From the NCBI GenBank assembly GCA_031374415.1, contig JANMGB010000113.1, positions 1-33,596 on the forward strand: a DNA stretch of 33,596 nucleotides, written 5' to 3'. Position 1 is the stretch's first letter. Each line of letters begins with the position of its first letter. The notes below the pieces were generated by a model. It ran no database searches, was not told the DNA's origin, and worked only from the letters and a program-made list of their open reading frames with translations. This stretch comes from CANHBY01 sp031374415 (GTDB lineage: Bacteria; Pseudomonadota; Gammaproteobacteria; Burkholderiales; Burkholderiaceae_C). Of this stretch, positions 16,095 to 25,613 are shown piece after piece. The position numbers and the translations under genes were made by a program.

Positions 16095-17249
16095 TCAGGC
16101 GCGCTGCAGCCGCCGACCTCGGGCGATCGACATCAAAATGCCCAGCCCCAAGCCCAAGGTGACCATGGCCGTGCCGCCGTAGCTGATGAAAGGCAGCGGC
16201 ACGCCCACCACCGGCAAAATGCCGCTGACCATGCCCATGTTCACGAAGGCGTAGGTGAAAAAACTCATGGTGACGGCCCCGGCCAGCAAGCGGGTGAACA
16301 AGGTCGTTGCCGTGGCAGCAATGAACAGCCCACGGAAGATCAAGAAGGTGAAGCCGGCAATGAGGCTGAGGCAGCCGATGAGCCCAAACTCTTCAGAAAA
16401 CGCCGCAAAAATGAAGTCGGTGGTGCGCTCAGGGATGAATTCAAGGTGGGTTTGGGTGCCTTTCATGAAGCCCTTGCCCTCAATGCCGCCTGAGCCGATG
16501 GCGATCATGCCCTGGATGATGTGAAAGCCTTTTCCCAACGGGTCTTTGGTCGGGTCGAGCAAAGTGCACACCCGGTTTTTTTGGTACTCGTGCAGAACCG
16601 GCCATTCGACTTGGGGCTGACAAATGCGATCAGCCGACCAAACCAAGGCGGTGATCCCCACCGCCGCAATCATGAAGAAGGGCACGATCAGGCGCCAGGG
16701 CAGGCCCGCAAAGAAGATCACGTACATGCCCGCTGACAAGACCAGCAAGGCCGTGCCCAAGTCAGGCTGTTTCATGATCAGGCCGACCGGAACACCCAAC
16801 AACACAACGGCCATCAGGAAATCAGCCACCCCCAGCTGCCCCTCTCGGCGCTGAAACCACCACGCCAGCATCAAGGGCATGGCGATTTTGAGAATTTCAC
16901 TGGGCTGCAGCACCACCCCCAGATCCAACCAGCGTGTGGCGCCCTTTTTGGTGATGCCGAACAGTGCCGTGGCAATCAACAACAACACCCCCACGGTGTA
17001 CAAGGGCACCGCCAAACTCATCAGCCGCTGTGGGGGCACCTGCGCCACCACGAACAACAAGCCCACCCCAATCAGCATGTTGCGGCCATGGTCGACAAAC
17101 CGGGTGCCGTGGTCAAAGCCGGCTGAGTACATGGTCATCAGCCCCGCCGCCCCCAAGAACAACACACCCAACAGCAACCAGCCATCAAAGCCGCTGAAAA
17201 TGGGCCCCACCCGCTGCCAAAAACTGGGGCGGCCAAAGACCATGCTCAT
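16095..17249 (-). CDS. rodA: RodA, peptidoglycan glycosyltransferase (SEDS family)
   Basis: A 384-residue polytopic membrane protein with about ten hydrophobic helices. RodA polymerises lipid II into glycan strands in the elongasome, paired with PBP2. Family marks include FDGWLLLGVLFLGAAGLMTM, WLDLGVVLQPSEILKIAMPL, KQPDLGTALLVL, the long extracytoplasmic loop with GKGFHIIQGMIAIGSGGI, and FIPERTTDFIFAAFSEEFG, whose D278 corresponds to the essential Asp of E. coli RodA (D262). The C-terminal PFISYGGTAMV is typical of SEDS proteins. ATG 17249 overlaps the mrdA stop by 4 bp, so translation is probably coupled. Last gene of the mre operon; repeat A lies right behind it. Confidence 0.96.
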   Translation of the reverse strand: MSMVFGRPSFWQRVGPIFSGFDGWLLLGVLFLGAAGLMTMYSAGFDHGTRFVDHGRNMLIGVGLLFVVAQVPPQRLMSLAVPLYTVGVLLLIATALFGITKKGATRWLDLGVVLQPSEILKIAMPLMLAWWFQRREGQLGVADFLMAVVLLGVPVGLIMKQPDLGTALLVLSAGMYVIFFAGLPWRLIVPFFMIAAVGITALVWSADRICQPQVEWPVLHEYQKNRVCTLLDPTKDPLGKGFHIIQGMIAIGSGGIEGKGFMKGTQTHLEFIPERTTDFIFAAFSEEFGLIGCLSLIAGFTFLIFRGLFIAATATTLFTRLLAGAVTMSFFTYAFVNMGMVSGILPVVGVPLPFISYGGTAMVTLGLGLGILMSIARGRRLQRA

Positions 17250-19432
17250 AACTCAACCTCCTGAGCCAAGGGGGCCGCAGGCTGGGTCGGCGGCTTGCCA
17301 GGCTGCTTGCCAGGTTGCTTGCCAGGCTGCTTGGCGGGCTGCTTGGCGGCCGGCTTGGCAGGTGGCTTAGCAGGCGGCTTGGCAGGCGTTTTGGCAGCCG
17401 GCTTGACTGGCTTGAGGGCGGGTGCGGGTGCGGGTTTCTTGACTGGCTTGGCCACCACAACGGGAGGCTCTTCGGTCATGGCGGGCTCGTTTGAGCCAGG
17501 CAAAGGAACGGCCGAGGCCAGACGCGGTTTGCCCACTGGCGCGGCAGACTTACCTTGGCGGGTGAGTTGGATGTCTTCTTCGCTGGGGTACTGACCCACC
17601 AACACATAGTCAAACACCCGGCGTGCGATGGGTGCGGCCGCAGCCGCACCAAAACCCGCGTTTTCAACCACCACCGCCAAGGCGATGGTGGGGGCCTCCA
17701 GCGGGGCAAAGGCGATGTAGAGGGAGTGATCGCGTTTGAACTCATCGAGCTTGCTGGCGTTGTACTTTTCGTTTTGCCGAATGCCCACGGCCTGGGCGGT
17801 TCCGGTTTTGCCGCCAGACGTGTAGGGGGCGCCCATGAAGACGCGGGTGGAGGTGCCTTCTTGGGTCACGCCGTACATGGCTTTGGTGATCAAGGCCACA
17901 TGCTCGGGCTTGATCTCCAGGGACGGCAGGGTGTTGCTGAACAAGGTTTTGCGGTCGCCCGTCACGACATCTTGCACCTCACGCACCAGGCGTGGCTTGA
18001 AGCGCTGCCCCCCCGACACCAGCGTGGCCATGGCGTTGGCCATCTGCAGCATGGTGAAGTTGTTGTAGCCCTGGCCAATGCCCAGTGAGATGGTTTCGCC
18101 GGCATACCAGCGCTGTTGGTCGGGTCGCTTGTATTTCTTGCGCTTCCAAGCGATAGAGGGCAAATCGCCGGTGACTTCACCTTTGATGTCGATGCCTGTC
18201 TCACGGCCGAAGCTGAACGGCTCAAGTTGGTCGTGGATGCTGTCGACGCCCAAGTCGTTGGCCAGGGCATAGTAGTAAACGTTGCTGGACTTGATGATGC
18301 TGCGCGCCATGTCCACCGGCCCCAAACCGCCATCACCGTGGCTGCGAAAGGTGTGGTTGCCGAACTGGTAGGTGCCGCCGTCATACGTGATGTCGCTGGG
18401 CGAACGCTTGCCGGTGCGCAGGGCGGCCATGGCCATGAAGGGTTTGTAGGTCGAGCCTGGGGGGTAGGTGCCACGCAGGGCGCGGTTGAGCAGCGGCTTG
18501 TCGACCGACTCATTGAGCTCACGCCACGACTCGACATCAATGCCGTCCACAAACAGGTTGGGGTCGAAGGTGGGTTTGCTGACAAAGGCCAGCACCTCGC
18601 CCGTGCGCGGATCGATGGCCACCAGCGCCCCACGACGATCGCCAAAGAGCTCCTCGATCATGGCCTGCAAGCGAATGTCGAGGGACAACACCAGCGAGTT
18701 TCCGGGGGTGGGCGGACTGCTTTTGATGCGCCGCACCGCACGTCCACCGGCACTGGTTTCGACCTCTTCATAGCCTGCCTCGCCATGCAGCTCACGCTCG
18801 TAGCTTTGCTCAATGCCGAGCTTGCCGATGTGGTTGGTGCCACGGTAGTTGGCCTCGTCGTCCGAGCCTTCGAGTTTTTCTTTTTCGCCCGGGTTGATGC
18901 GGCCGATGTAGCCGATGACGTGGCTGCCGAGCTCGCCCAGCGGGTACTGACGAAACAGCCGCGCTTTGACCTCCACCCCCGGAAAGCGGTAGCGTTGGGC
19001 CGTGAAGCGGGCGACTTCTTCGTCGGTGAGTTTGTTGCGCAAGGGGACAGAGTCGAAGTTTTTGCTGTCTTCGAGCAGGCGGCGAAAGCGTTTGCGGTCA
19101 CGCGCCGGGATGTCGATGATCTCCGCCAGACCATCGATGGTGGCGTCCAGGTCCAGGGCTTTGCTGGGGGTGATCTCCAGGGTGTAGGCCGAGTAGTTTT
19201 TGGCCAGCTCCACGCCGTTGCGGTCGGTGATGATGCCGCGGTTGGGCACGATGGGCAGCACCGCAATGCGGTTGTTTTCGGCACGCGTGGACAGCTCTTG
19301 GTATTTGTGAACCTGCAGGTGAACCAGGCGCAGCACCAACAATCCGAAGGCAAGCACCACAAACAAGGCGGCCGCCCACAAGCGGGTGCGAAAACGCCGC
19401 TGCTCGTACTCAAGGTGATGAAGTTCGGTCAC
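17246..19432 (-). CDS. mrdA: Penicillin-binding protein 2, peptidoglycan transpeptidase of the elongasome
   Basis: A 728-residue class B PBP, longer than the usual 630 or so. Order: cytoplasmic start, one membrane helix at about 18-37, the non-catalytic dimerisation region (IVPNRGIITDRNGVELAKN), and the transpeptidase domain with S327-T-Y-K330 (GTYPPGSTYKPF), S382-S-N384 (KSSNVYYYA) and K542-T-G (SGGKTGTAQA). It cross-links the glycan made by RodA. The odd part is a tail of about 90 residues from 635 on, mostly Lys, Pro, Ala and Gln in short repeats such as KPPAKP and KQPGKQPG. At DNA level this is a G/C-rich slippage-prone repeat (17290-17450). The tail is absent from E. coli PBP2. The stop overlaps rodA; a 23-bp gap separates it from mreD. 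Confidence 0.95.
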   Translation of the reverse strand: MTELHHLEYEQRRFRTRLWAAALFVVLAFGLLVLRLVHLQVHKYQELSTRAENNRIAVLPIVPNRGIITDRNGVELAKNYSAYTLEITPSKALDLDATIDGLAEIIDIPARDRKRFRRLLEDSKNFDSVPLRNKLTDEEVARFTAQRYRFPGVEVKARLFRQYPLGELGSHVIGYIGRINPGEKEKLEGSDDEANYRGTNHIGKLGIEQSYERELHGEAGYEEVETSAGGRAVRRIKSSPPTPGNSLVLSLDIRLQAMIEELFGDRRGALVAIDPRTGEVLAFVSKPTFDPNLFVDGIDVESWRELNESVDKPLLNRALRGTYPPGSTYKPFMAMAALRTGKRSPSDITYDGGTYQFGNHTFRSHGDGGLGPVDMARSIIKSSNVYYYALANDLGVDSIHDQLEPFSFGRETGIDIKGEVTGDLPSIAWKRKKYKRPDQQRWYAGETISLGIGQGYNNFTMLQMANAMATLVSGGQRFKPRLVREVQDVVTGDRKTLFSNTLPSLEIKPEHVALITKAMYGVTQEGTSTRVFMGAPYTSGGKTGTAQAVGIRQNEKYNASKLDEFKRDHSLYIAFAPLEAPTIALAVVVENAGFGAAAAAPIARRVFDYVLVGQYPSEEDIQLTRQGKSAAPVGKPRLASAVPLPGSNEPAMTEEPPVVVAKPVKKPAPAPALKPVKPAAKTPAKPPAKPPAKPAAKQPAKQPGKQPGKQPGKPPTQPAAPLAQEVEL

Positions 19433-19455
19433 GCTGGGCTCGTCTGGGGCTCAAG

Positions 19456-19977
19456 CTACAAGGGCCGGTTTTCGTCGGGGTCGGGCGCCCGGCGTTGGGG
19501 CGCCAACAGCAACCAACTGATCAAGGGCCACAGCAGCGCCTCAAACAATGGCGCCAACAACAGTTGCCAGCCGGGCAGCATGCCGCCCAACACCATCCGA
19601 ATCACGAACGCCACACCATGCGCGGCCATGAACAAGGGCAGCACGTGCAGCGCCTGTGCGGGCACGGAAAACCAAAGCAAGCGCCGGTGCATGGTGACGG
19701 CAAAATAGCTCAGCAGGGTGTAGGCCAGGGCATGCTGGCCCAGCACGGCGCCGTCGTGCACGTCCATCATCAAGCCAAACACGAAGGCCACCCCCACCCC
19801 AACCCGACGTGGCTGGTTGACGTTCCAGAACACCAAGGTCAGCGCCAGCAAGTCGGGCACGCCCGGCGAGCGACCGAGCGGAGCCAGGTTGAAAGCGAAA
19901 GCCATCAACAAAGTGACCCACAAAAAAAGCGGGTTGACGGGCAGCAGCAATTGATCGGCGCTGCGGGGCATGATCAT
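19456..19977 (-). CDS. mreD: MreD, rod shape-determining membrane protein
   Basis: A 173-residue integral membrane protein with five or six hydrophobic segments. MreD bridges MreC and the synthetic enzymes of the elongasome. The family pattern is visible in PLFLWVTLLMAFAFNLAPLG, PDLLALTLVFWNVNQPRRVG, GVAFVFGLMMDVHDGAVLGQ and HALAYTLLSYFAV. It is rich in Leu and Trp and ends with a short polar tail. ATG 19977 overlaps the mreC stop by 4 bp, and there are 23 bp to mrdA, so all belong to one transcript. Confidence 0.94.
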   Translation of the reverse strand: MIMPRSADQLLLPVNPLFLWVTLLMAFAFNLAPLGRSPGVPDLLALTLVFWNVNQPRRVGVGVAFVFGLMMDVHDGAVLGQHALAYTLLSYFAVTMHRRLLWFSVPAQALHVLPLFMAAHGVAFVIRMVLGGMLPGWQLLLAPLFEALLWPLISWLLLAPQRRAPDPDENRPL

Positions 19978-20921
19978 GGCGTACCTCCTTGAGCGGGGGC
20001 CAAACGGCGCGCCGTGGAGCCAGGTTTGCGAACCTCCGTCTGCGGCTCGGGGCGCGGCGGCAGTTGCGCACTCATGGGCTGCAGCACCAGCACATAGCGC
20101 ACACCGTCGATTTGAGCGATGGGCGCCAGGCTGATGGTGGCAAAGCCGGAGTCGACCTTGCGCTCAATGCTGACCACCTTGGCCACCGGCAGACCCGGCG
20201 GGTAGACCGCGTCGATACCCGAGGTGTTGAGCTGGTCGCCCTCTTGGACGTCGGCGTTGGCGGCCATGAAGCGCAGCGCCAACCCCCCTTGCTGCTGAGC
20301 CTCACCCCCGAAAGCGGCGCTGCGGGCCTGGGTGCGGGTGTTGAGCACCGGGATGGCGGCGTCTTTGTCGGTCAGCAGGGTGACCTCTGAGCTCAAGGGA
20401 TACACCCGGGTGACTTGGCCCAGCACCCCCTCGGCATTGATGATGGGCGAGCCGGGCACGACCCCCTGGGTGCTACCGCGGTCGATGATGACCTTGCGCG
20501 AGTACGCGTCAGAAGCTTCGTACAAAATTTCAGCGGCCTGCGAGCGCACGGTCATGGCCGGGCGCAGGCCCAGCAGCGAGCGCAGCTGAGCGTTTTCGGT
20601 GACAAGTTGATCGGCGCGGCTCGCGCGTTCGGCCAAACTGGCCATGTCTTGCAAGACGTTGCTTTGCATGGACTGGGCGCGCTGCAAGCCTTGCAAATAG
20701 TCTTGGCTCCCACGCCAGGCATTCAGGGGAACGAGCAACGCGCGCTCAACCGGATGGATCAGGGTGGCCACCACGTTGCGCACCGGCTGCGTGAGCTTGA
20801 AACGGGTGTCGGCCACCATCAAAAAGACGGACAGGGCCGCGCACAGCGTCAGCTTGGTCAAGGCCGTGGGGCCTTGCCTGAAGAAGGGCGGGGGCGATCG
20901 GTCGAGCGTTCCTAGTTGCAT
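19974..20921 (-). CDS. mreC: MreC, rod shape-determining scaffold protein
   Basis: A 315-residue bitopic protein: polar start, one membrane helix at about 22-38, a coiled coil at about 73-118 (GLQRAQSMQSNVLQDMASL, TENAQLRSLLGL), then a beta-barrel periplasmic domain (KVIIDRGSTQGVVPGSPIIN, EVTLLTDKDAAIPVLNTRT). MreC activates PBP2/RodA from the periplasmic side. The last 30 residues are Pro/Arg-rich and probably disordered. It lies between mreB (107-bp gap) and mreD (4-bp overlap). Start MQLGTLDRSPPPFF is typical of betaproteobacterial MreC. Confidence 0.95.
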   Translation of the reverse strand: MQLGTLDRSPPPFFRQGPTALTKLTLCAALSVFLMVADTRFKLTQPVRNVVATLIHPVERALLVPLNAWRGSQDYLQGLQRAQSMQSNVLQDMASLAERASRADQLVTENAQLRSLLGLRPAMTVRSQAAEILYEASDAYSRKVIIDRGSTQGVVPGSPIINAEGVLGQVTRVYPLSSEVTLLTDKDAAIPVLNTRTQARSAAFGGEAQQQGGLALRFMAANADVQEGDQLNTSGIDAVYPPGLPVAKVVSIERKVDSGFATISLAPIAQIDGVRYVLVLQPMSAQLPPRPEPQTEVRKPGSTARRLAPAQGGTP

Positions 20922-21028
20922 GGCACGTCCATCACGGTCGGTGAGCCGGCGTCACCTGCCACTATGCTGGGGCGTGGCAGCGGCCCGTGTCAAGCGGGCG
21001 CAGGTGCAACAGCCCGTGCGCAACGAAT

Positions 21029-22072
21029 TTACTCCGAGGTAAAGATGGGCCCCAGGCGCTCCATGCGCTCCAGGGCGGTGCCACAGCCCCGCACCACACA
21101 GGTCAGCGGGTCTTCGGCCACGAGCACGGGCAGGCCGGTTTCTTCGGCCAACAGGCGATCCAAGTCACGCAGCAGGGCGCCGCCGCCGGTGAGCATCATG
21201 CCGCGCTCGGCAATGTCGGCCCCCAGCTCAGGCGGGGTTTGCTCCAGTGCGTTCTTGACGGCCGACACCATTTGGTTGAGCGGGTCGGTCAGGGCTTCGA
21301 GGATTTCGTTGCTGCTGATGGTGAAGCTGCGGGGCACGCCTTCAGAGAGGTTGCGGCCTTTGACTTCGATTTCTTTGACCTCAGAGCCCGGAAAGGCCGA
21401 GCCGATGCTTTTTTTGATCATTTCGGCGGTGGGCTCGCCGATCAGCATGCCGTAGTTGCGGCGGATGTAGTTGATGATGGACTCATCGAACTTGTCACCC
21501 CCGACGCGGATGCTGCCCTTGTAGACCATGCCACCCAGCGAGATGACGCCCACCTCGGTGGTGCCCCCGCCGATGTCGACCACCATGGAGCCGCTGGCTT
21601 CAGAGACGGGTAAACCCGCACCAATGGCCGCGGCCATGGGCTCCTCGATCAGGAACACAGCCGAGGCACCGGCGTTCATGGCCGACTCGCGGATGGCGCG
21701 ACGCTCAACCTGGGTGGAGCCGCAGGGCACGCAGATGATGATCCGGGGACTCGGACGCAGCACCGAGCGCGGATGGACCATTTTGATGAACTGCTTGAGC
21801 ATTTGCTCAGTGACCGTGAAGTCGGCGATGACGCCGTCTTTCATGGGCCGGATGGCCTCGATGTTGCCGGGCACCTTGCCCAACATGGCCTTGGCCTCTT
21901 TGCCGACCGCTTGAATGGTGCGCTTGCCGTTGGGCCCGCCTTCGTGGCGAATGGCCACCACCGAGGGCTCGTCAAGCACGATGCCTTTGCCCCGGACGTA
22001 GATCAAAGTGTTGGCCGTGCCCAGGTCAATGGCCAAATCGGAAGAGAGATAGCGGCGAAAGGATCCGAACAT
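21029..22072 (-). CDS. mreB: MreB, actin-like cell-shape protein
   Basis: The start at ATG 22072 (MFGSFRRYLSSDLAIDLG) gives 347 residues, the same as E. coli MreB; an upstream in-frame start at 22138 would add unrelated sequence. Actin-fold motifs: phosphate 1 IDLGTANTLIYVRGKG, PRIIICVPCGSTQVERRAIR, phosphate 2 VVDIGGGTTEVGVISLGGMV, and adenosine motif GMMLTGGGALLRDLDRLL. The amphipathic N-terminus FGSFRRYL anchors filaments to the membrane. MreB filaments steer the elongasome. First gene of the operon, with its promoter expected in the 247-bp gap shared with gatC. Confidence 0.97.
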   Translation of the reverse strand: MFGSFRRYLSSDLAIDLGTANTLIYVRGKGIVLDEPSVVAIRHEGGPNGKRTIQAVGKEAKAMLGKVPGNIEAIRPMKDGVIADFTVTEQMLKQFIKMVHPRSVLRPSPRIIICVPCGSTQVERRAIRESAMNAGASAVFLIEEPMAAAIGAGLPVSEASGSMVVDIGGGTTEVGVISLGGMVYKGSIRVGGDKFDESIINYIRRNYGMLIGEPTAEMIKKSIGSAFPGSEVKEIEVKGRNLSEGVPRSFTISSNEILEALTDPLNQMVSAVKNALEQTPPELGADIAERGMMLTGGGALLRDLDRLLAEETGLPVLVAEDPLTCVVRGCGTALERMERLGPIFTSE

Positions 22073-22319
22073 GTTGTGGTCTGGTGGGAGAGCCGATGAA
22101 CCTCGGCGCAAGGGCGAAGGGGCGACAACACAGCCCACAGGAGCACCCTCCGAGCCAGATGCTCAACAGGGCAGGCCAGCAGGCCAAGCAAACAACAAAT
22201 TCAACCTCAATATGGGCGCAAACTACTCCGCCAGGATGGCCGGAGATAATACCTGATCGTATTGCCAACACCCCCCTCTTCAAGCCTCTTTTTGAACCCT
22301 CTGACTGGAGTGTTGTTTC

Positions 22320-22628
22320 ATGGCCTTGAGCCCCGATGATGTAGACCGTATTGCCCGCTTGGCGCGCCTTGAATTGCGTGGCCCCGAATCCACCGCGATG
22401 CTGTCGCAATTGAATTCATTTTTCTCGATCGTCGAGAAAATGAGCGCAGTCGATACCCAAGGCGTCGAACCCCTTTATACCCCGCTGTCGGCAGTCAGTG
22501 ATGTGGCCCTGCGACTGCGCGACGACGTGGTCACTGAGCCGGTCGATGTCGCGCAGCGCGCGCGCAACCAGCTCAGCGCACCAAAGGTGCAAGACGGCCT
22601 GTACCTCGTGCCCAAGGTGATGGAATGA
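22320..22628 (+). CDS. gatC: Aspartyl/glutamyl-tRNA amidotransferase subunit C
   Basis: A 102-residue GatC, the small subunit that ties GatA to GatB in the tRNA-dependent amidotransferase. Family pattern: SPDDVDRIARLARLELR, LNSFFSIVEKMSAVDTQGVE, PLYTPLSAVSDVALRLRDD and the C-terminal APKVQDGLYLVPKVME. GGAG lies 9 bp before ATG 22320. The stop overlaps gatA by ATGA. The upstream gap 22073-22319 is shared with divergent mreB; I did not find a convincing promoter there. Confidence 0.95.
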   Translation: MALSPDDVDRIARLARLELRGPESTAMLSQLNSFFSIVEKMSAVDTQGVEPLYTPLSAVSDVALRLRDDVVTEPVDVAQRARNQLSAPKVQDGLYLVPKVME

Positions 22629-24130
22629 ACCCGCATGATTTGAGCGTGACCGAACTGAGCCAAGCGCTCTCAGAACGTCGCCTGTCCAGCGTCGAGCTCA
22701 CCCGCCATTTGCTGCAACGCATCGACACCCATCGCCACTTGGGCGCCTGGCTGCACGTGGATGCCGAAGGGGCCTTGCAGCAAGCCCAAGCGGCCGACGC
22801 CCAACGCAGCCAGGGCGACACCCGGCCTTTGCTGGGCGTGCCACTGGCGCACAAAGACATTTTTGTCACCCGCGACTTGCCCACGACGGCAGGCTCGAAA
22901 ATGCTGCAGGGCTATCGCAGCCCCTTTGACGCCACCGTGGTGCAGCGCCTGAGTGAGGCCGGGTTGGTGACCCTGGGCAAGCTCAATTGCGATGAGTTCG
23001 CGATGGGCTCAGGCAACGAAAACTCAGCCTACGGCCCGGTGCGCAACCCCTGGGACACGCAGCGCGTGCCGGGGGGCTCATCGGGGGGCTCGGCGGCAGC
23101 AGTCGCGGCCCGTTTGGTGCCCGCCGCCACAGGCACCGACACGGGGGGATCGATTCGTCAGCCCGCCAGTTTCACGGGCATCACGGGCATCAAGCCCACC
23201 TACGGCGTGTGCTCACGCTACGGCATGATCGCCTTTGCCTCCAGCCTGGACCAGGCCGGCCCCATGGCGCGCAGCGCCGAAGACTGCGCCCTGCTGCTGG
23301 GGGCCATGAGCGGCTTTGACGCGCGCGACGCCACCAGCGCGCAGCGCCCGCCCCAAGACTACGCCGCCAGCTTGCGTGCCGTGCGCCCTGGCGCCAGCGC
23401 CAGCCAACCGCTGGCCGGATTGCGCATCGGCCTGCCCGACGAATTTTTCCCCACTGCGCTGGCCGGCGACGTGCAGCACGCGGTGCGCCAAGCCCTGCAT
23501 GAGCTTGAAAAGCTCGGCGCCACCTTGGTGAACGTGAGCCTGCCCCACACCGAGCTGTCAATCCCGGTCTACTACATCATTGCCCCGGCCGAGGCCAGCT
23601 CCAACCTGAGCCGCTTTGATGGCGTGCGCTTCGGCCATCGGGCCCAAGACTTTGTCGACCCCCAGTCCAAACTCAGCCCCCTGGAGCAGATGTACCGCCG
23701 CACCCGGGCCGAGGGCTTTGGCGCCGAGGTCAAGCGCCGGATCATGATCGGAACCTATGTGCTGTCGCATGGCTACTACGCCGCCTACTACCTGCAGGCT
23801 CAAAAGCTGCGCCGCATCATTGCTGACGACTTCAAAGCCTGCTTCCAGCACTGTGACCTGATCGCCGGCCCCGTCGCGCCCACGGTGGCCTGGCCCTTGG
23901 GTGGCCAAGGGGATGACCCCGTCGCCAGCTACCTGGCCGACATCTTCACCCTGCCCGCCAGCTTGGCCGGCCTGCCGGGCATGAGCCTGCCGGCCGGACT
24001 GGGCGCCAGCGGCTTGCCGGTCGGCCTGCAGCTGATTGGCAACTACTTTGCTGAGGGCACGCTGCTGCACGCCGCCCATGCCCTGCAACAAGCCACCGAT
24101 TGGCACCTGCACAAGCCCCCAGGCTATTGA
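22625..24130 (+). CDS. gatA: Aspartyl/glutamyl-tRNA amidotransferase subunit A
   Basis: A 501-residue amidase-signature enzyme. GatA hydrolyses glutamine and passes ammonia to GatB for amidation of Glu-tRNA(Gln) or Asp-tRNA(Asn). The Ser-cisSer-Lys triad is complete: K77 (PLAHKDIFVT), S152 (PGGSSGGSAAA) and S176 (TGTDTGGSIRQPA), the same spacing as K79/S154/S178 in Staphylococcus aureus GatA. Also typical are GITGIKPTYGVCSRYGM and SLDQAGPMARSAEDCA. A 4-bp overlap with gatC and 12 bp to gatB show one operon. Confidence 0.97.
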   Translation: MNPHDLSVTELSQALSERRLSSVELTRHLLQRIDTHRHLGAWLHVDAEGALQQAQAADAQRSQGDTRPLLGVPLAHKDIFVTRDLPTTAGSKMLQGYRSPFDATVVQRLSEAGLVTLGKLNCDEFAMGSGNENSAYGPVRNPWDTQRVPGGSSGGSAAAVAARLVPAATGTDTGGSIRQPASFTGITGIKPTYGVCSRYGMIAFASSLDQAGPMARSAEDCALLLGAMSGFDARDATSAQRPPQDYAASLRAVRPGASASQPLAGLRIGLPDEFFPTALAGDVQHAVRQALHELEKLGATLVNVSLPHTELSIPVYYIIAPAEASSNLSRFDGVRFGHRAQDFVDPQSKLSPLEQMYRRTRAEGFGAEVKRRIMIGTYVLSHGYYAAYYLQAQKLRRIIADDFKACFQHCDLIAGPVAPTVAWPLGGQGDDPVASYLADIFTLPASLAGLPGMSLPAGLGASGLPVGLQLIGNYFAEGTLLHAAHALQQATDWHLHKPPGY

Positions 24131-24142
24131 AACGAGCGACCC

Positions 24143-25582
24143 ATGAGCAAATTGATTCGCGGATATGAAGTCGTGATCGGGCTGGAGACCCACGTCCAGC
24201 TGTCAACCCAGACCAAAATCTTCAGCGGCGCCTCGACCCGCTTCGGTGCCCAGCCCAACACCCAGGCCAGCGCGGTCGATCTGGCCTTGCCCGGCACGCT
24301 GCCGGTGATGAACCGTGGCGCGGTCGAGCGCGCCATTTGCTTTGGACTGGCGGTGGGAGCCAAGGTGGCACCGCTGTCGATCTTTGCGCGCAAGAACTAT
24401 TTTTACCCCGACCTGCCCAAGGGCTACCAGATCAGCCAATACGAAACGCCGGTGGTGCAAGGCGGCAGCCTGGCTTTCTTGCTGGGCGAAACCCCCCACC
24501 GCGTGAACCTCACCCGAGCCCACCTGGAAGAAGACGCCGGCAAATCACTGCATGAAGACTACGACGGTCAAACCGGCATTGATTTGAACCGTGCCGGCAC
24601 GCCCTTGCTGGAAATCGTCACCGAACCCGACATGCGCTGCAGCGCCGAGGCCACCGAGTATGCGCGGGCCCTGCACACCCTGGTGGTGTGGCTGGGCTTG
24701 TGCGATGGCAACATGGCCGAGGGCAGTTTCCGGTGCGATGCCAATGTGTCCGTGCGTCGGCCCGGTGCGCCCTTTGGCACCCGCCGAGAAATCAAAAACC
24801 TCAACAGCTTCAAGTTCCTGCAAGCGGCCATGGACTATGAAATCAACTGGCAAATTGACCTGATCGACGACGGCGGCACGGTCGCGCAAGCCACCGTCTT
24901 GTTCAATCCCGACACGGGCGAAACAAGGGCCATGCGCAGCAAAGAAGACGCGCACGATTACCGCTACTTTCCCGACCCCGACCTGCCACCCCTGGTGATT
25001 GAGCCGGCCTGGATTGAGCGCGTGCGCCGTGAGATGCCTGAGCTGCCCGGCGTGATGGCGGAGCGCTTTGAGCGTGACTACGGGCTACCTGCCTACGACG
25101 CCGCCATCATGACCCAGAGCCAGGCCTTCGCCACTTACTTTGAGACCGCTGCGAAAACCGGCGGACAGCCCAAGCTGGCGGCCAACTGGCTGATGGGCGA
25201 GATCGCAAGACGGCTCAACGCCCAAGACTTGCACCTCGACGCCTGCCCGGTGTCGGCCGCCACTTTGGGACAACTGACGGCGCGCATCCACGAGGGCACG
25301 CTGTCCAACCATGGTGCCAAACAGCTGTTTGAGGTGCTCTGGGCCGAAGGGGGCGAGGTCGACGCCTTGATCGAGCGACTGGGCCTGCGCCCCATGAACA
25401 CCGAGGCCCTCGAAGCCCTGATCGACGGCGTGCTGGCCGCCCAGACCAAGCTGGTTGACGAGTACCGCTCCGGCAAAGACAAGGCATTCAATGCCCTGGT
25501 CGGCCAAGCCATGAAAGCCACCCAAGGCAAAGGCAACCCCACCCAAGTCAACGACATGCTAAAGAGAAAGCTCGCTGGCTGA
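24143..25582 (+). CDS. gatB: Aspartyl/glutamyl-tRNA amidotransferase subunit B
   Basis: A 479-residue GatB, the subunit that binds the misacylated tRNA and activates its side-chain carboxylate with ATP before amidation. Family marks: YEVVIGLETHVQLSTQTKIF at the start, ARKNYFYPDLPKGYQISQYE, MRSKEDAHDYRYFPDPDLPP, and the C-terminal tRNA-binding YqeY-like tail KDKAFNALVGQAMKATQGKG followed by NPTQVNDMLKRKL. Last gene of gatCAB; repeat B starts 32 bp after the stop and may act as the transcript end. Confidence 0.97.
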   Translation: MSKLIRGYEVVIGLETHVQLSTQTKIFSGASTRFGAQPNTQASAVDLALPGTLPVMNRGAVERAICFGLAVGAKVAPLSIFARKNYFYPDLPKGYQISQYETPVVQGGSLAFLLGETPHRVNLTRAHLEEDAGKSLHEDYDGQTGIDLNRAGTPLLEIVTEPDMRCSAEATEYARALHTLVVWLGLCDGNMAEGSFRCDANVSVRRPGAPFGTRREIKNLNSFKFLQAAMDYEINWQIDLIDDGGTVAQATVLFNPDTGETRAMRSKEDAHDYRYFPDPDLPPLVIEPAWIERVRREMPELPGVMAERFERDYGLPAYDAAIMTQSQAFATYFETAAKTGGQPKLAANWLMGEIARRLNAQDLHLDACPVSAATLGQLTARIHEGTLSNHGAKQLFEVLWAEGGEVDALIERLGLRPMNTEALEALIDGVLAAQTKLVDEYRSGKDKAFNALVGQAMKATQGKGNPTQVNDMLKRKLAG

Positions 25583-25613
25583 GTGTGCTGGGGCGAGGAG
25601 ACCCTGAGGGCCA

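Noticed and set aside
18116..19708. 530-codon + strand open frame opposite mrdA
   Set aside because: It is antisense to an unmistakable PBP2 with all three active-site motifs and extends into mreD.
22240..22275. GATAAT/TATTAT and TTGGCA boxes between mreB and gatC as promoters
   Set aside because: The spacing between the boxes is about 11 bp and no matching -35 was found at 16-18 bp on either strand.
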